Source of the DNA: Myxococcaceae bacterium JPH2
Lineage (GTDB): Bacteria; Myxococcota; Myxococcia; Myxococcales; Myxococcaceae
NCBI GenBank assembly: GCA_016458225.1
Contig: JAEMGR010000010.1
Location: 247,969 to 311,968, forward strand
Reading direction: 5' to 3'
Length of the DNA: 64,000 bases
The translations under genes were made by a program, and so were the position numbers. This document shows, piece after piece, positions 18,334 through 29,281 of the stretch (its first letter is position 1; every line of letters starts with the position of its first letter). The notes beneath the pieces were generated by a model. The model saw only the letters and a program-made list of their open reading frames with translations. It had not been told where the DNA came from and ran no database searches.

Positions 18334-21300
18334 CTACGCAACCTGATAGTTGTGTTCCACCCAGGCGAGGATGAACCGCCGCAGGGACTCCGTGTCGTGC
18401 GCCACGGGCTCATTGCCCGCCGCGACTTGCGCCTGGAACCAGCGCTGGAGCAACGCAATCTGTCGTCGGTGATTCTCCGCGCGCGCGGCATCCGTGGTGA
18501 CTCGGGCTTGCTCTCGGTTTCCCCCATGCGCGTTGACCAGGAAGGGAGAGAGTGTCCCGGGTCGGCTGAAGCCGGCCGAGGCGTTCTGCATCGTCGCCGG
18601 GTGGAGTCCACGTCCCGGCGTGCGACTGAAGGCCTCCTCCACGCTGATATCCCCTGACGCAAGCAGGCCCTCCGTCATGGCCGAGAAGACCAGGTTGCGC
18701 CGGTCGCGCTGGACCTCGACGTTGAACATGAGGTTCCGCAGCTGAGCCAGGGTGTTCACCTGTCCTTGGACGGATGCATCCAGCCGCCGTCCCATCCGCA
18801 TGTCTCGCAGAACATTGGCGACCTCATCCGGCCGGATTCCCGCACCGGTCAGGTTCTCAACAATCTGGTCGTAGTCGAGCCCTCCTCCCGCCGAGCCGGT
18901 CGTCGCGTCGACGGACTCCATGAACCGACCCCCTCCCGCGCGCTGACGCGTCTGCGCGGTCGGCCCCCCGCTCTCTCCGTGGAAGACATCATGCGAGCGC
19001 TGTGGGCCGCGACGCCGGTTCATCTCGGTCGCGAGTCGCAGGTCATCCAGCGGACGCGTGGGCTGGAAGACGCCCGTCGATGCGCGGTTGGGACCGGGCT
19101 GGTACGCCTGCGCTTGCTGTGCGGACGTCTGCATTCGCGCGAGGTCCGCGTCATGAGCGGCCCGGTCCGCCTGGGTCCTGCGCCCGAGGTGCAGTCGGAA
19201 GAACTCATCGGCGACCTCGCGGAGGATCCGCAGGAGCGTGTCGATCGGATAGGTGTAGCCCTCGGCCAGCTCCGCCTCGGGATTGACCCGAGCGCGAATG
19301 TGGAGCGCGTGGCCCGACAGCCGCGCCTCCAACGCGGTCAGCCGATACCAGACGCGCCAGGCAGCGAGCTGCGCACGCATGCGCAGTCGGGACACGCCGC
19401 GACGGATCAGCGCCTCCACCCTCGGACGCAATGCCGTCACCGCCCGATCCAACCGCTGCTGGGGCGTCGGCTGCTGCGCCCTTCGGCGCTCGCGCCACTG
19501 TCGGATCCGCTCGCGTGCGCGCTGCACGCGTTGGCGAACGCCTCGCCACCCGCGACGCATCAAGCGCCCCAAGCGAGTCCGCATGAGCCGCTGCCGCACA
19601 GCCCTCGCGCCTCGCGCGACGGCACGCTGGACAGTCCTTGCTCCTCGCGCCACGACACGGCCGACCGCGCGCACACCGCGCATGACGGCCCGCCCCGCGG
19701 TCCGCACGCCTCTCACCACGGCGCGGGCTGCGCGCTGCAACATCCGGCCGATGCGCTGGGCCATCGCACGCAGCCGCTGGCCGATTCGCGCGGCGGGCCG
19801 CACCAGTCGGCGAAGGAGGAAGAAGGCCACGAACTGGATGACCACGATGGCCGCGGAGGCCAGGGCCTGCGCGAACTGCGGGCCCGCATTCCCATCCTTC
19901 ACCGCGCGCAGGAACGCAAAGAACTGTTGGAACGCCTGGATGATGCGGCTGATCGTCCCCCAGGCCGCCTGCAGCCCCTGGATGATGGCGAGCACCGCTC
20001 CCGCGGCCGGGACGATCATCGACACCAGTCGCTCGATGAGCAGTTGAACCAGCATCATCGGGATGACCGAGCGCAGCCCCTCCCACGCCATCTGCGCGAT
20101 CCGCTGGAACGAGATGCCTCCGTTGCGCAGCAGGTTCAGGAGGGTCGAGCCCAGGCCCAGCAGTCCCTCGACCGTGTCGTTGAACCACTGGCGGATGGCC
20201 TGCCGGAACGCATTCACCAGGTGGTTGCGAATACCGTCCACCACCGCCGCGCCGAGATTGCGCAGCCACTGCCCCGGATTGGCCGCGATGTCGCGAATGA
20301 GCTGCGCGAACATCCCGAGCGCTTGCGCGATGGCGCGCGCGGCGTTCAAGGCCCCCTGCACCGCTTGGTTCACCGCATCCACCGCGGCGAGCAGCCCCTG
20401 CTCCAACAGCCCCAGCAGCGAATCCAGGGCCGAGCCCAGGAGATCCAGTGCGCGCTGCACGCCCTCCTTCAACGCGTCGGCCAGCCGATTGACGGTGGCC
20501 TCGGCACGGGCCACGCCCTCTTCGATGAGTCGATGGAAGCGCTCACGCAGGCGAGGGAAGGCCGCGAGCAGCCGGTCGCCAATCTCCAGCAGTCGATCGC
20601 CCGCCCAGCGAATGACGCCCACGATGGCGCGGCGACCTCGCTCGATGGCCTCCATCGCGAGCTGTCGCGCGCGCTGAATGGCGGCACGCACGAGCCGCCG
20701 CGCGCGCTCGAAGCCTTCCTGAATGGCTCGCTTGACGCGGTCGAAGAAGGCTCGGACTCGCGAACCAATCCATCCGAAGATTCCATCCGACTCGTGCTCG
20801 GCCTCTCGACGCTCACGGGCAGCGTTCTGCTCCGCTTCCTCGCGCGCATCCGCGACTTCGGCGTTGCCCTGACGCACGTGGCCCGCGGCGACATCCTCCG
20901 CGTCGGTGCGCTCGCGCTCCAGATCTCTCGCACCCTGCGCTCCGACCTCGCTCGCGGCATCCCGTCCTTCCGCCACGGCTTCGCCCTGCTCGCGACGCCA
21001 CTCCTCGCGCCGGGCCTGGACTTCGCCGCGCACACGCGAGCGCTCCGCGCTCTGGGCCCCCGTGTTCTCGTCGACGAGCTGGTCGATCGACTCCTGCGAA
21101 CGAGCGCGCTCCGCTGAGGATTGTTCTCCGTGCTCGCGAACCCGTGCCCCCAGGTCCGCGCGGGCCTGCGTCACACTGGCGCGTATCTCTTCGCCGCGCT
21201 CCTGCTCCGCGATGACGGACAGCGCGACGTCGTCCCCGCCTCCGCTCGCGGTCGCTGGCCCACCCGCCGCGCTGCTCGCACTCGCGCCTGACCGTGGCCC

Positions 21301-24300
21301 ACTCGCACCACCACCCGATGCGGGGCGCGCGCGCAGCGTCTCTTCCGGAACCTCGGGGAGGACCGAGTCCTCGCCCATGGGCTGGACCACGTCATGTTGC
21401 CCCTGAGCCAGGGCTTCTTGCGTCCCGACTTCGAGCCGAGCGCGCTGCTCGCGCATGAGGGACGGATCCGCGTTGCCCTCCAAGTTGAGCGTCGGTGCCG
21501 ACCCGACGGAGACCTCCAGCGCCGCGTCCCGAGTGGGCAGGTCGCGCACGGCGCTCGCCACCTGCTGGACCTCTGCCGCGGAGACCTCGGCAGTGCCCGT
21601 GATGCGAGGCGCCGCGACCGCGGCTGTCGGCAAGACTGGCGCTTGGGGGAGCGGCGTGGGCTGGGCCACCGGGACGGACCGGCCCTCCGGTGCGCGCTCG
21701 ACGCGGCGCTGGAACGCAGCTGTCGCTGGAGCGGGCCTCTCTCGGCGCTCTCCTGCCGTTGGAGCACCCGAGGGCCGAGCCAGGGAAGGCGGACTCGCGG
21801 CGAGGTCGTCTCGCTGCGATTGCACACGTCGAGAGGCCGAGGCACGGACGCCGCCCAGGGCCGCTGCGAGTTGAACCGCGGGCAGATGCCCGACCGCGCC
21901 CATCGCCGAGATCGGATCCGCTTGGGACACATCGGGAACATCTGGAGCGGGCGGCTCTTGGACCGCGCTGCCACCTCCACCGCCGCCTCCACCCGAGGCG
22001 GCAACCTGCTCACCGCCGCCCAGGTCTTCGGCCCCGGACATCTCCGCCAGCTCACCTGCATCCCGCTGCGGGGACGACGTGGTCGCCCCACTCGCCCCCA
22101 CGGCGACCGAGTCCGACGGGGATGGGGCGGGCGCGCTCGATTCGTCGGGCTCGGAGACAGACGCTGGAGCCGGTGCCTCCGCCTCGGGCACGGTGTTGTT
22201 GCTCGACTCCGGAAGGGCTTCGAGTTCCTCGGGAGCTGCACCGAGAGACGTCGCGACCTCGCGAGCACTTGCATCGCCAGTGCTGTCCGCAGGCGCGGGC
22301 GACGGTGCCTCGGAAGTGGCGGGCTCCGTGGCCGTGTCGTCGGCAGGTTCGCCAACGGACTCGGCTGGCGGCCCCAAGGGTCCGGACGTGGCGAGTTCCT
22401 GGAGCGAAGGCCCAGGTTGCACTTCTGGTGGAGAGCCGGATGGGAGGGCATCCGGCACAGGTTCAGGTAGCACCTGCGCAACCGCGCCCTCCTCTTCAGC
22501 AGCAGCGACGGCTTCAGGCTCAACGGGCTCTGCATCCGCGTCAGCGGTGACTGGATCGGCTGCCTCAGCGCGGGCCTCATTCGTTGAAGCCTCGGGAGCA
22601 GCGCCTTCTTGGGCGGACTCGTCGCGGCTTGCATCCGGAGTCGCTTCGGCGCTCGTGCCTGATTCTTCGGCTTGAGCACCGGCATCTGTCGCCGATGCAG
22701 TGGCATCACCCTCCGGTCCTCCTGCGCTCGCAGAGGCACCGTCGCTTGCGACATCGCTCGCGGGACCTCCCGCGCCGCTCTTCGAGGCCCCCATCTCCGC
22801 CGAACCACCGACAGCCGACGAGGCGCCTGCGCCTGAAGTCGTGGCATCTGCCCCCATTGCCGGGCCCGCCACGCCTCCCGCCCCCGAGGAGCCCGCGGAC
22901 TCCACCGACGCGGGTTCAGCAGCGCCTGCTGCCGCCGGACTGCCTGCCTGCGCCGTGGGCGCGGATGAGGTGGGTGCAACACCCGACGCGTCGACCCGAG
23001 CCGGAGCCTCGCTCTGAGCGGGCATCGCCCCCGACATCGAGCCCGCACCCGAACTGTCGCGGCTGACAAGCGATGCCCCAGCCAAGGCTTCCGATGGCGA
23101 TCCTGCACTGCCAGCGCCCGCGCGCTCATCGGCGGAGGATGAAGCCACGGCCCCTTCGATCGCGGGGCCGCGTATCGAAGCTTCACTTCTCGCACTCGCC
23201 CGCTCCCCACGGCTCGAAGCGGTCGTCGCCAGAGCCGAACGCTCACGCGCCGCACGTGCGCCATTCAGCGCGGATGCAGACACGGTCGAAGCAGAAGAGG
23301 CGCCACCCCTCGAAGCCTCAGGGGTCGCGCCTGCTCCACTCGCGGAAGACGGCGACGCTGTCGGAACAGGTGTACCCCCCGACACCGCAGCACCTGGAGA
23401 CGTCGCGAGGGGCGAGGTGGGCGCGAAGCCGAGAACGGATGCGATGCCAGTCGCAAACGAAGACAGTGGCGAGGCCTGCGTCGAACCGGTCGCTGCGTCT
23501 CGCGCGCCCGATGGCGTGGCGGCGCCGCCTTGCGGTTCGCTACGGGCCGTCGGCAGCCTGCTTCGGTTCCGCGACGAGGTCTCGGTCTGAGTTCCTCCGC
23601 GCGAATCGGCCTCGGATCCAGCGCGTGTTGTTTGGGTTCCCGACTCCTGTGCTGGCAGCCCGGAGTCTGTGCGCGTGGACTCGCCGCCCTCGGCAGTGAT
23701 GCTCGCACCCGTTGAATCCGTGGCGCCAGGATCCACACCTCGTGCTCGTGCCCAGGCGACCTCGGCGGGTGGTTGCTGGGCTTGAAGCGCCTCGGTCACC
23801 GCGGGAGGTGGAGACGCCGTGCTCTCAGCCCCAGGTGAGGGCCACGCTTCTCGCGCTGCCTCTTCCGTCGTGCGCGGCTCGCTCGGCTCGTTGCCCCGGG
23901 CAAGCCCCTCCGCCTGGGCCGACCTGTACTCCTCACTCGCAGTCGCCTCGCTGGAGGCTGGCTCCATCGGCAAGAGGGCTTCAAGTCGAGATAGCGCGAC
24001 ATGGACTCGAAGCTTCGCGACGACCGCGTCCCGCACCGTCGCGGGGAGCGGCTCGAGTTGCCTTCGCACCCGCTCGGAGCTGTCCGATGGATCCACCTGC
24101 AAGCTGAGCAGGATGGTGCGAACCAGCGTGTCGATGACTCGCGTGGAGTCGAGCATCACCTGCTCGGACTCCCCTACCGCCGTAGGCGCGACACGCCGAG
24201 CAATCACGCCACGGGCGCCTATCGCCCCCACGGTCAGCGCGGACGGATCCACCGTCGCGCCGTTCGCGACCCGGGCCGAGACAGCTTCGGCCTCGCGCTC

Positions 24301-24723
24301 CAGGGTCGCTCCTGGATGGCTCACCTCACGCGCGTCGTCCAGACGTCGTGGAGCCCCGCGCTGCTGGACCGTGTGGGCCAGCTCGTGCGCGAGCAGCCTT
24401 TGTCCAGACAACGTCTGTGGCTGGTATTGCCCCTCCGCGAAGACGATGTCCTGCCCATGCGTGAAGGCCAGCGAGTGAAGCGCCTTGGCTGCCTCGGCGG
24501 CCTTCCCGTCCGTGTGGACTCGGACCTGTCCGAAGTCGTGACCGAAGCGCGCCTCCATGAGCGCTCGCGTGCCCGGCTCCAAGGCATGGCCCGCGGACTC
24601 CAGCGCGGGCCTCGCCTGTTGGGCGAGCGCTGCCGTGGACACCTTGGGGCGTGACGATGCTCGGGCCCTCGGAGTGGGGGCCGCGGGCTTCGCCGTTGCC
24701 TTCGTCCTCGCCCGAGCCGCCAC
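18334..24723 (-). CDS. giant DUF4157 eCIS-associated effector candidate
   Basis: The GTG at 24723 follows GGAAGGAGG at 7-nt spacing and gives 2129 residues. Residues 45-175 form a DUF4157 domain with the HExxH motif [14 protein letters not shown] (residues 113-117), typical of eCIS-associated cargo. Residues about 190-1160 are Ala/Ser/Gly/Glu/Pro low complexity with a glycine run near 915. Residues 1165-1314 form a charged coiled coil. Residues 1314-1750 are a long series of amphipathic and hydrophobic helices ([36 protein letters not shown]), ending in cationic 11-mer repeats. The last 380 residues are mostly helical and unrecognised, and could be the toxic domain. DUF4157 may be a packaging or self-cleavage module. 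Toxicity is inferred from position and architecture. Confidence 0.78.
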   Translation of the reverse strand: MAARARTKATAKPAAPTPRARASSRPKVSTAALAQQARPALESAGHALEPGTRALMEARFGHDFGQVRVHTDGKAAEAAKALHSLAFTHGQDIVFAEGQYQPQTLSGQRLLAHELAHTVQQRGAPRRLDDAREVSHPGATLEREAEAVSARVANGATVDPSALTVGAIGARGVIARRVAPTAVGESEQVMLDSTRVIDTLVRTILLSLQVDPSDSSERVRRQLEPLPATVRDAVVAKLRVHVALSRLEALLPMEPASSEATASEEYRSAQAEGLARGNEPSEPRTTEEAAREAWPSPGAESTASPPPAVTEALQAQQPPAEVAWARARGVDPGATDSTGASITAEGGESTRTDSGLPAQESGTQTTRAGSEADSRGGTQTETSSRNRSRLPTARSEPQGGAATPSGARDAATGSTQASPLSSFATGIASVLGFAPTSPLATSPGAAVSGGTPVPTASPSSASGAGATPEASRGGASSASTVSASALNGARAARERSALATTASSRGERASARSEASIRGPAIEGAVASSSADERAGAGSAGSPSEALAGASLVSRDSSGAGSMSGAMPAQSEAPARVDASGVAPTSSAPTAQAGSPAAAGAAEPASVESAGSSGAGGVAGPAMGADATTSGAGASSAVGGSAEMGASKSGAGGPASDVASDGASASAGGPEGDATASATDAGAQAEESGTSAEATPDASRDESAQEGAAPEASTNEARAEAADPVTADADAEPVEPEAVAAAEEEGAVAQVLPEPVPDALPSGSPPEVQPGPSLQELATSGPLGPPAESVGEPADDTATEPATSEAPSPAPADSTGDASAREVATSLGAAPEELEALPESSNNTVPEAEAPAPASVSEPDESSAPAPSPSDSVAVGASGATTSSPQRDAGELAEMSGAEDLGGGEQVAASGGGGGGGGSAVQEPPAPDVPDVSQADPISAMGAVGHLPAVQLAAALGGVRASASRRVQSQRDDLAASPPSLARPSGAPTAGERRERPAPATAAFQRRVERAPEGRSVPVAQPTPLPQAPVLPTAAVAAPRITGTAEVSAAEVQQVASAVRDLPTRDAALEVSVGSAPTLNLEGNADPSLMREQRARLEVGTQEALAQGQHDVVQPMGEDSVLPEVPEETLRARPASGGGASGPRSGASASSAAGGPATASGGGDDVALSVIAEQERGEEIRASVTQARADLGARVREHGEQSSAERARSQESIDQLVDENTGAQSAERSRVRGEVQARREEWRREQGEAVAEGRDAASEVGAQGARDLERERTDAEDVAAGHVRQGNAEVADAREEAEQNAARERREAEHESDGIFGWIGSRVRAFFDRVKRAIQEGFERARRLVRAAIQRARQLAMEAIERGRRAIVGVIRWAGDRLLEIGDRLLAAFPRLRERFHRLIEEGVARAEATVNRLADALKEGVQRALDLLGSALDSLLGLLEQGLLAAVDAVNQAVQGALNAARAIAQALGMFAQLIRDIAANPGQWLRNLGAAVVDGIRNHLVNAFRQAIRQWFNDTVEGLLGLGSTLLNLLRNGGISFQRIAQMAWEGLRSVIPMMLVQLLIERLVSMIVPAAGAVLAIIQGLQAAWGTISRIIQAFQQFFAFLRAVKDGNAGPQFAQALASAAIVVIQFVAFFLLRRLVRPAARIGQRLRAMAQRIGRMLQRAARAVVRGVRTAGRAVMRGVRAVGRVVARGARTVQRAVARGARAVRQRLMRTRLGRLMRRGWRGVRQRVQRARERIRQWRERRRAQQPTPQQRLDRAVTALRPRVEALIRRGVSRLRMRAQLAAWRVWYRLTALEARLSGHALHIRARVNPEAELAEGYTYPIDTLLRILREVADEFFRLHLGRRTQADRAAHDADLARMQTSAQQAQAYQPGPNRASTGVFQPTRPLDDLRLATEMNRRRGPQRSHDVFHGESGGPTAQTRQRAGGGRFMESVDATTGSAGGGLDYDQIVENLTGAGIRPDEVANVLRDMRMGRRLDASVQGQVNTLAQLRNLMFNVEVQRDRRNLVFSAMTEGLLASGDISVEEAFSRTPGRGLHPATMQNASAGFSRPGTLSPFLVNAHGGNREQARVTTDAARAENHRRQIALLQRWFQAQVAAGNEPVAHDTESLRRFILAWVEHNYQVA
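19594..19725 (-). repeat. four tandem 33-bp repeats encoding a cationic 11-residue motif
   Basis: Within the giant DUF4157 gene, residues 1667-1710 read [33 protein letters not shown] and [11 protein letters not shown]. The period is exactly 11 residues (33 bp). Arg and Val/Ala are placed so that one helix face is basic and the other hydrophobic. Undecapeptide repeats of this kind in other proteins (apolipoproteins, synuclein) form membrane-surface helices. Confidence 0.85.
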
Positions 24724-24751
24724 GCCAGCGCCTCCTTCCCCCGTGAACCCG

Positions 24752-27700
24752 CTACGCCAGGACGCCTCGCAGTCCCTTCCGCTGCTCGGCGGGGACCTCG
24801 ACGGTGCGCGCGGGCGCCACGTCACCTCGCGCGTCCCGTGGGTAGATGGTCACCACGCCGGTCCGAGCGTTGGCCACCCAGAGCTCCTCGCCTCGCGCAT
24901 CGAGTGACACGCTCACCGGTTGCCCCAACGCGGTCCGCTTGCCGTGCAGGACTCGCAGCGGCGCCACGGCCTCGCCTTCCGCCAGGAGCGCATCGAGCGA
25001 GTAGACCGCGATGGCATCCGCGCCCGCGTCCGCGACGAAGAGTTCCCGCCGCTGCGAATCCACCGTCAATCCCACGGCCTTGGTCAGCTCAAGCTGCTCA
25101 CCTGTCCACCGTTGCCGCGGCGCCACGTCCCCGCTCGCGTCCACGTCAAACACAGACACGGAGGTCGTCTTGGCGGAGCGCGCGCCCGTCGTGTTCCCCA
25201 GCGGGTTCTTCCCCGCCCCCGCGACAATCAGCGTCCCCCGGGCCGTATCCAGGGCGAGGCCCACGGGCCCGGACAAGCCGGTCTTGCGGCCCGACAGGGT
25301 GCGACTCGGAATCAATCCTCCCTTCGCGTCTCGTGCGAAGACCGCGATGGAGTCGTCGCCACTGTTCGCAACGAACACCTCATCGCGCTCCGGACTCAGC
25401 GCCAGGCCGGTCGGCGTATCCAGCCCCGTATCAATCCGCTCCACGGGCTTCGCGCCCGCGTCCGCCTTCAGGTCGAAGCGAACGAGCGCCTGGGCGGCGG
25501 TGTCCGCGACGAGCAACTCGGCTCGGCGTGAATCACGCACCATGCCCCAGGACTGTTCGAGCCCCGTGAACACACGAGGCTTCGCGACCGCCTCAGGCAC
25601 TCCACCGAGTGCGGACCGAGTGCCGGGCGACGCGGTGAGAGCCGTGAGGGGTCCGCCCGCGACAGGCAGATGCGAGGTCACCCCGCCCGTGCCGCTCGTG
25701 ATGGGAACGAGGCCGATGATGACCGGGAACAGGTAGAAGAACAGCTCGAAGTCACCGCCGCGCCGACCGTCCCCCGAGTTCGGCAGCGCGATGGCCCACG
25801 GCTCCGCGTTGGAGCGAGACAAGACTTCTCCGTCCAGGACGCGGCTGCCGTCGCGAGAGCGGATGAAGCCGCCCTTCACGGTGAGGCGCATGCGGACGCC
25901 GTTGTACCAGGCCTGGCCCGTCAGCACCGCGAGCCAATCCGCCGTCACCCGAGGCGGAGCCCACGTGATGGTGTTGCCCTGGGTCCTCACGTTCCCGATG
26001 AGCGTGAAGGGCTGGTAGCCGATGACAGCGGGCATGCTTCCCAGCCCGTAGTTGGTCCAGAGGCCCCGGAAGTAGCTCGTGTCTTGCGAGGTGATGGGGA
26101 ACGGCACTTCCACCTGCATCGTGACGACAAACGGGGGCAGTGACTCGAACTCTTGCAGCAAGTCATTGCAGGTGAGGCGGATGCCGGGGAGGAGGCCATC
26201 CAACCAGTAGGTGTAGCCGCCGTTGTTGGCCAGCGTCCCCATCTGCGGATTGCCCCAGCTGAGGTCCACGACTCGCAGCGCGGGCTCACCGGGTACCTCG
26301 GCGAAGCCCGCCGTGAAGTGCAGCGGAGGCACGGCCGTGGTCCCGCCCGTGGTCTCCAACAGCACGGCCTCCACGCGCTGCGTGGCCGTCTGTCCATCCA
26401 GCTTCCAGCTCACGTGGGCGATGCCCTGCCCATCCGTGGGGACATCCACCACCACGCCACTGACGCGCGGATCATCCACGCGGCGAAGAATCGCGTCTCC
26501 GCCAATGCCGTCGACGATGCGGAAGCGCACCATCGCGCCCACCAGGGGCGTCTCCCCCGTCACCACCGAGACTTCCAGCGGCGACGGGAGGAACTGTCCG
26601 CGCGCCCCTTGCTGCCCATCCCCGCCCACGTACCCGAGCGAGCGCGCGCGGCAGAGCGTGTCCAGCGCCTCCTGCACGGTGGCGACATTGCGCAACGTGG
26701 TGCAGCCGCTGGGCTCGTAGGCCACCGCCACGGCGCGATTCAGATGCGCGGAGAAGCGCACCGGCAAGTGGACCCCCTCCCCATCCACCTCCAGTCGCGC
26801 GACGGCCTCCTGCGTGGTTCGCGCATCGGGGCCGCCGTCCGGGCGCCAGTAGACCTGGGCGATCCCCAAACGCGGATCGACGGTCCCGGTCGTGGCCACC
26901 ACGTCCTGGCTCCAACCCGACTCCCGGTTGAGCGACAGCTCGCCATTCTGGGTCGTGAAGCGCACCGTGGCATCGCCCACCGGCTGTTGGTGCCGCGCCA
27001 CCCCCACGCGCAAGGGCAGCAACAGCATCTGACCGGGCATGGCCTCCTGCGCGTCGCCGCCCACGTACGACAGCTCCAGTTGGTTGCAGAGCGTGTCGAG
27101 CGCCTCCTGCACCGTCACCGCATCCGTCAGGTTCGAGCAGCCCGCGGTGTACCCCACGCGCGACGCCACGCTCAGCCGAGCGGTGAACACCAAGGGCAGG
27201 TGCACAGGCGTCCCCGCCAGCTCCAAGCGGGCGTGGACCTGCTGCGTGATGAGTGCCTCGGGGCCGCCGTCGGGCCGCCAGTACACCTGCGCGATGCCCA
27301 GCAGGTCACCATCGCTTCCCGTGGTGGCCACGACCTCCTGCCCCGCATACGTGACGCCATCGAGTGACAACTGGCCCGAGGTCGTCGTGAAGCGCACGGT
27401 CTGCCCGGGCTCGGGGCGCTGATGGCGCGCGACGCCCACGCGCAGCGGCTGATCCAACGCGGCGCCCGGGAGGACCTCCTGTCCGTCTCCGCCCTCGTAC
27501 GACAGCTCCAACTGGTTGCAGAGCGTGTCGATGGCCTCCTGAACCGTCGTCGCTTCGCTCAGGTTGGGACAGCCGTGGTGATAGGCCACCTCGCTCGCGA
27601 CACTCAGGCTGGCGCCGTAGTGGATGGGGCCGTGGGTCTCGCTGCCGTCCTGATCCAACAGCCGCGCCTCCACGCGCTGGCTGTAGTGGATGGCGTCCGT

Positions 27701-29272
27701 GGTCCAATCCGTGTCGTCGGGCCGCCAGTACACCTCCGCGATGCCATTCGCGTCGGTCGTGACCACCATCGTCGCCTGGGCGGTGCCCGCACCGGGTGAT
27801 GTGTCGATGACCCCGTTGGCATCTCCCACGAGCACCGAGAAGCGCACCCTCGCGCCCTCGATGGGGACTTCACCGTTGAACACCCCTGCGCGCAGCGGAC
27901 GCGCGAGCCAACGCCCCGGCATCGCCTCTTGCCCATCTCCACCCGCGTAGGCCAACGACTTGAGCTGCGTGAGCGGCGGAAAGAGGCGACGGCAGTCGTG
28001 CATCAGGGACCAGCCACCATCTCCGGCCTGGCGCTCGAACATGGCGAGCGCGCAGTAGTGGTGCACGATTCCCTGCCGGTGCTCGAAGGCAGGTGCCCGC
28101 GAGTCGTCGAGTGGCCACTCCACGTCACCGGTGACGGTGCGCGCGGGGATGAGCCAGTAGTCGCCCGTGCGGTAGGTGCCCGGCCGGAACGCGACCTGGA
28201 TGCCGCTCTCCAGCGCAATCCAGTCCTGGGCCAGGGGTGGCGTGCCCGGCATCGCGCCCGTCGTCACGGGAACCACGCCATGCGCCGCCACCGTGTCCCA
28301 GGCTCGAACCGTCAACGTGCCCGTGGTCGGCGCTCCCGCGGGCCACTCCGTCACGACCAACTGCGAGCCCGTGACGCTCTCGATCTGCAACAGCACCCCG
28401 GGCTCGCCGCGCAGCACGCGCCCTTCGTCCGTGAGTTCGATCCACTGGTTGGGCATGAACCGGCGGTAGGCGTCCTTGCCCGGCGCATCGACGATGACGT
28501 GGCGAAGGTTGGGGTTGATGGACTTCACCCCACTGACCAGCACGCCGTTGTCGCGCGACCACTTGAAGGTCGCCGTGCCATTGGCCGAACCCGCGTCGTG
28601 CACCTCCACGCGATAGAGCTGGTTCTCCAGCCGGCGATATCCCGCGGCGGCGGGGACCACGCACGGATCCGCGCTGCCCTCCTCCGGCTGAGCACGCGCG
28701 GCCATCCGCCCCGTGCTGCGCAGCGACGACGGAGTCCATTCGTCGGTGCCGAAGACCTCGCAAGGCCGCAGCGCGTCCTCTCCTGAGACGCGCAGCCACT
28801 TCACCTGCCAGACGGTGCGCGTGCGCGTGGCCGTGTCCGGGCCACCGAGCGCCACCTCGCGGATGGCCGGGGCCTCCAGCGCCGTCAGGTGTCGTTGCCA
28901 CACGTCCAGATAGAAGAGATACGCGCCGGGCTCATCGGGCAGCGTGACGTCCGGCAGGTCCTCCTGGGCAACGACCGAGGCATCGGACTCGTTCTCGCAG
29001 AGGATGCCCTCCACGTAGTAACGCCCGCCGCGCACCCACGGCAGGCTGTCCTGGACGAAGAGGGCGAAGCCGGTCTCGGAGATGGGCGTGCCCTCCTCCA
29101 GAGGTCCGCCGGCGCGACCGATGACGTCCGTCTTCGTCGTCTCGTCGAGATGCGCTTGGATGTCGAGCTGCTCGTTCCAGTCTGCGTCGAGCTGCACCCG
29201 GCCCTGCTGCATGCGCACGCTGGAGTAGTGCTTCGCGGGCCGGAAGGTGTTCCGGCTGAAATCGCCCTTCAT
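24752..29272 (-). CDS. DUF6519 protein with four Ig-like modules and a C-terminal beta-propeller
   Basis: The 1506-residue protein opens with the DUF6519 signature of eCIS-associated proteins (MKGDFSRNTFRPAKHYSSVR, then MQQGRVQLDADWNEQ). Four Ig-like modules follow at about residues 442-590, 591-740, 740-885 and 885-995. They are linked by a short helix, TVQEALDTLCNQLELSY. The last 270 residues are about five NHL-type propeller blades (RAELLVADTAAQALVRFDL, DEVFVANSGDDSIAVFARD, EELWVANARTGVVTIYPRD). Both Ig and propeller domains bind ligands. No separate tail fibre is found, so this may be the particle's target-recognition or decoration protein, which is inference. It lies 9 bp after the tail protein I-like gene and 28 bp before the giant effector. 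Confidence 0.82.
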   Translation of the reverse strand: MKGDFSRNTFRPAKHYSSVRMQQGRVQLDADWNEQLDIQAHLDETTKTDVIGRAGGPLEEGTPISETGFALFVQDSLPWVRGGRYYVEGILCENESDASVVAQEDLPDVTLPDEPGAYLFYLDVWQRHLTALEAPAIREVALGGPDTATRTRTVWQVKWLRVSGEDALRPCEVFGTDEWTPSSLRSTGRMAARAQPEEGSADPCVVPAAAGYRRLENQLYRVEVHDAGSANGTATFKWSRDNGVLVSGVKSINPNLRHVIVDAPGKDAYRRFMPNQWIELTDEGRVLRGEPGVLLQIESVTGSQLVVTEWPAGAPTTGTLTVRAWDTVAAHGVVPVTTGAMPGTPPLAQDWIALESGIQVAFRPGTYRTGDYWLIPARTVTGDVEWPLDDSRAPAFEHRQGIVHHYCALAMFERQAGDGGWSLMHDCRRLFPPLTQLKSLAYAGGDGQEAMPGRWLARPLRAGVFNGEVPIEGARVRFSVLVGDANGVIDTSPGAGTAQATMVVTTDANGIAEVYWRPDDTDWTTDAIHYSQRVEARLLDQDGSETHGPIHYGASLSVASEVAYHHGCPNLSEATTVQEAIDTLCNQLELSYEGGDGQEVLPGAALDQPLRVGVARHQRPEPGQTVRFTTTSGQLSLDGVTYAGQEVVATTGSDGDLLGIAQVYWRPDGGPEALITQQVHARLELAGTPVHLPLVFTARLSVASRVGYTAGCSNLTDAVTVQEALDTLCNQLELSYVGGDAQEAMPGQMLLLPLRVGVARHQQPVGDATVRFTTQNGELSLNRESGWSQDVVATTGTVDPRLGIAQVYWRPDGGPDARTTQEAVARLEVDGEGVHLPVRFSAHLNRAVAVAYEPSGCTTLRNVATVQEALDTLCRARSLGYVGGDGQQGARGQFLPSPLEVSVVTGETPLVGAMVRFRIVDGIGGDAILRRVDDPRVSGVVVDVPTDGQGIAHVSWKLDGQTATQRVEAVLLETTGGTTAVPPLHFTAGFAEVPGEPALRVVDLSWGNPQMGTLANNGGYTYWLDGLLPGIRLTCNDLLQEFESLPPFVVTMQVEVPFPITSQDTSYFRGLWTNYGLGSMPAVIGYQPFTLIGNVRTQGNTITWAPPRVTADWLAVLTGQAWYNGVRMRLTVKGGFIRSRDGSRVLDGEVLSRSNAEPWAIALPNSGDGRRGGDFELFFYLFPVIIGLVPITSGTGGVTSHLPVAGGPLTALTASPGTRSALGGVPEAVAKPRVFTGLEQSWGMVRDSRRAELLVADTAAQALVRFDLKADAGAKPVERIDTGLDTPTGLALSPERDEVFVANSGDDSIAVFARDAKGGLIPSRTLSGRKTGLSGPVGLALDTARGTLIVAGAGKNPLGNTTGARSAKTTSVSVFDVDASGDVAPRQRWTGEQLELTKAVGLTVDSQRRELFVADAGADAIAVYSLDALLAEGEAVAPLRVLHGKRTALGQPVSVSLDARGEELWVANARTGVVTIYPRDARGDVAPARTVEVPAEQRKGLRGVLA
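26295..27950 (-). repeat. four tandem modules (about 440 bp each) in the DUF6519 gene
   Basis: Each unit encodes the pattern GGDGQE-x-x-PG, then PLRVGV, VRF, AQVYWRPD, VEARL and SVAS-V-Y-x-x-GC-x-NL, with the helix TVQEALDTLCNQLELSY before the next unit. The second and third units are closest to each other. The fourth is more divergent and lacks the trailing helix. The spacing suggests duplication of one binding module. Confidence 0.75.
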
Positions 29273-29281
29273 GGCGTCTCC

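Noticed and set aside
18766-21117. 783-codon plus-strand frame opposite the giant DUF4157 gene
   Set aside because: It is a shadow of the Arg/Ala-rich coding sequence on the other strand, His/Gln/Arg-rich and without start signals.
21171-23264. 697-codon minus-strand frame inside the DUF4157 gene
   Set aside because: Arg/Pro/Ser-rich alternate frame of the same low-complexity region.
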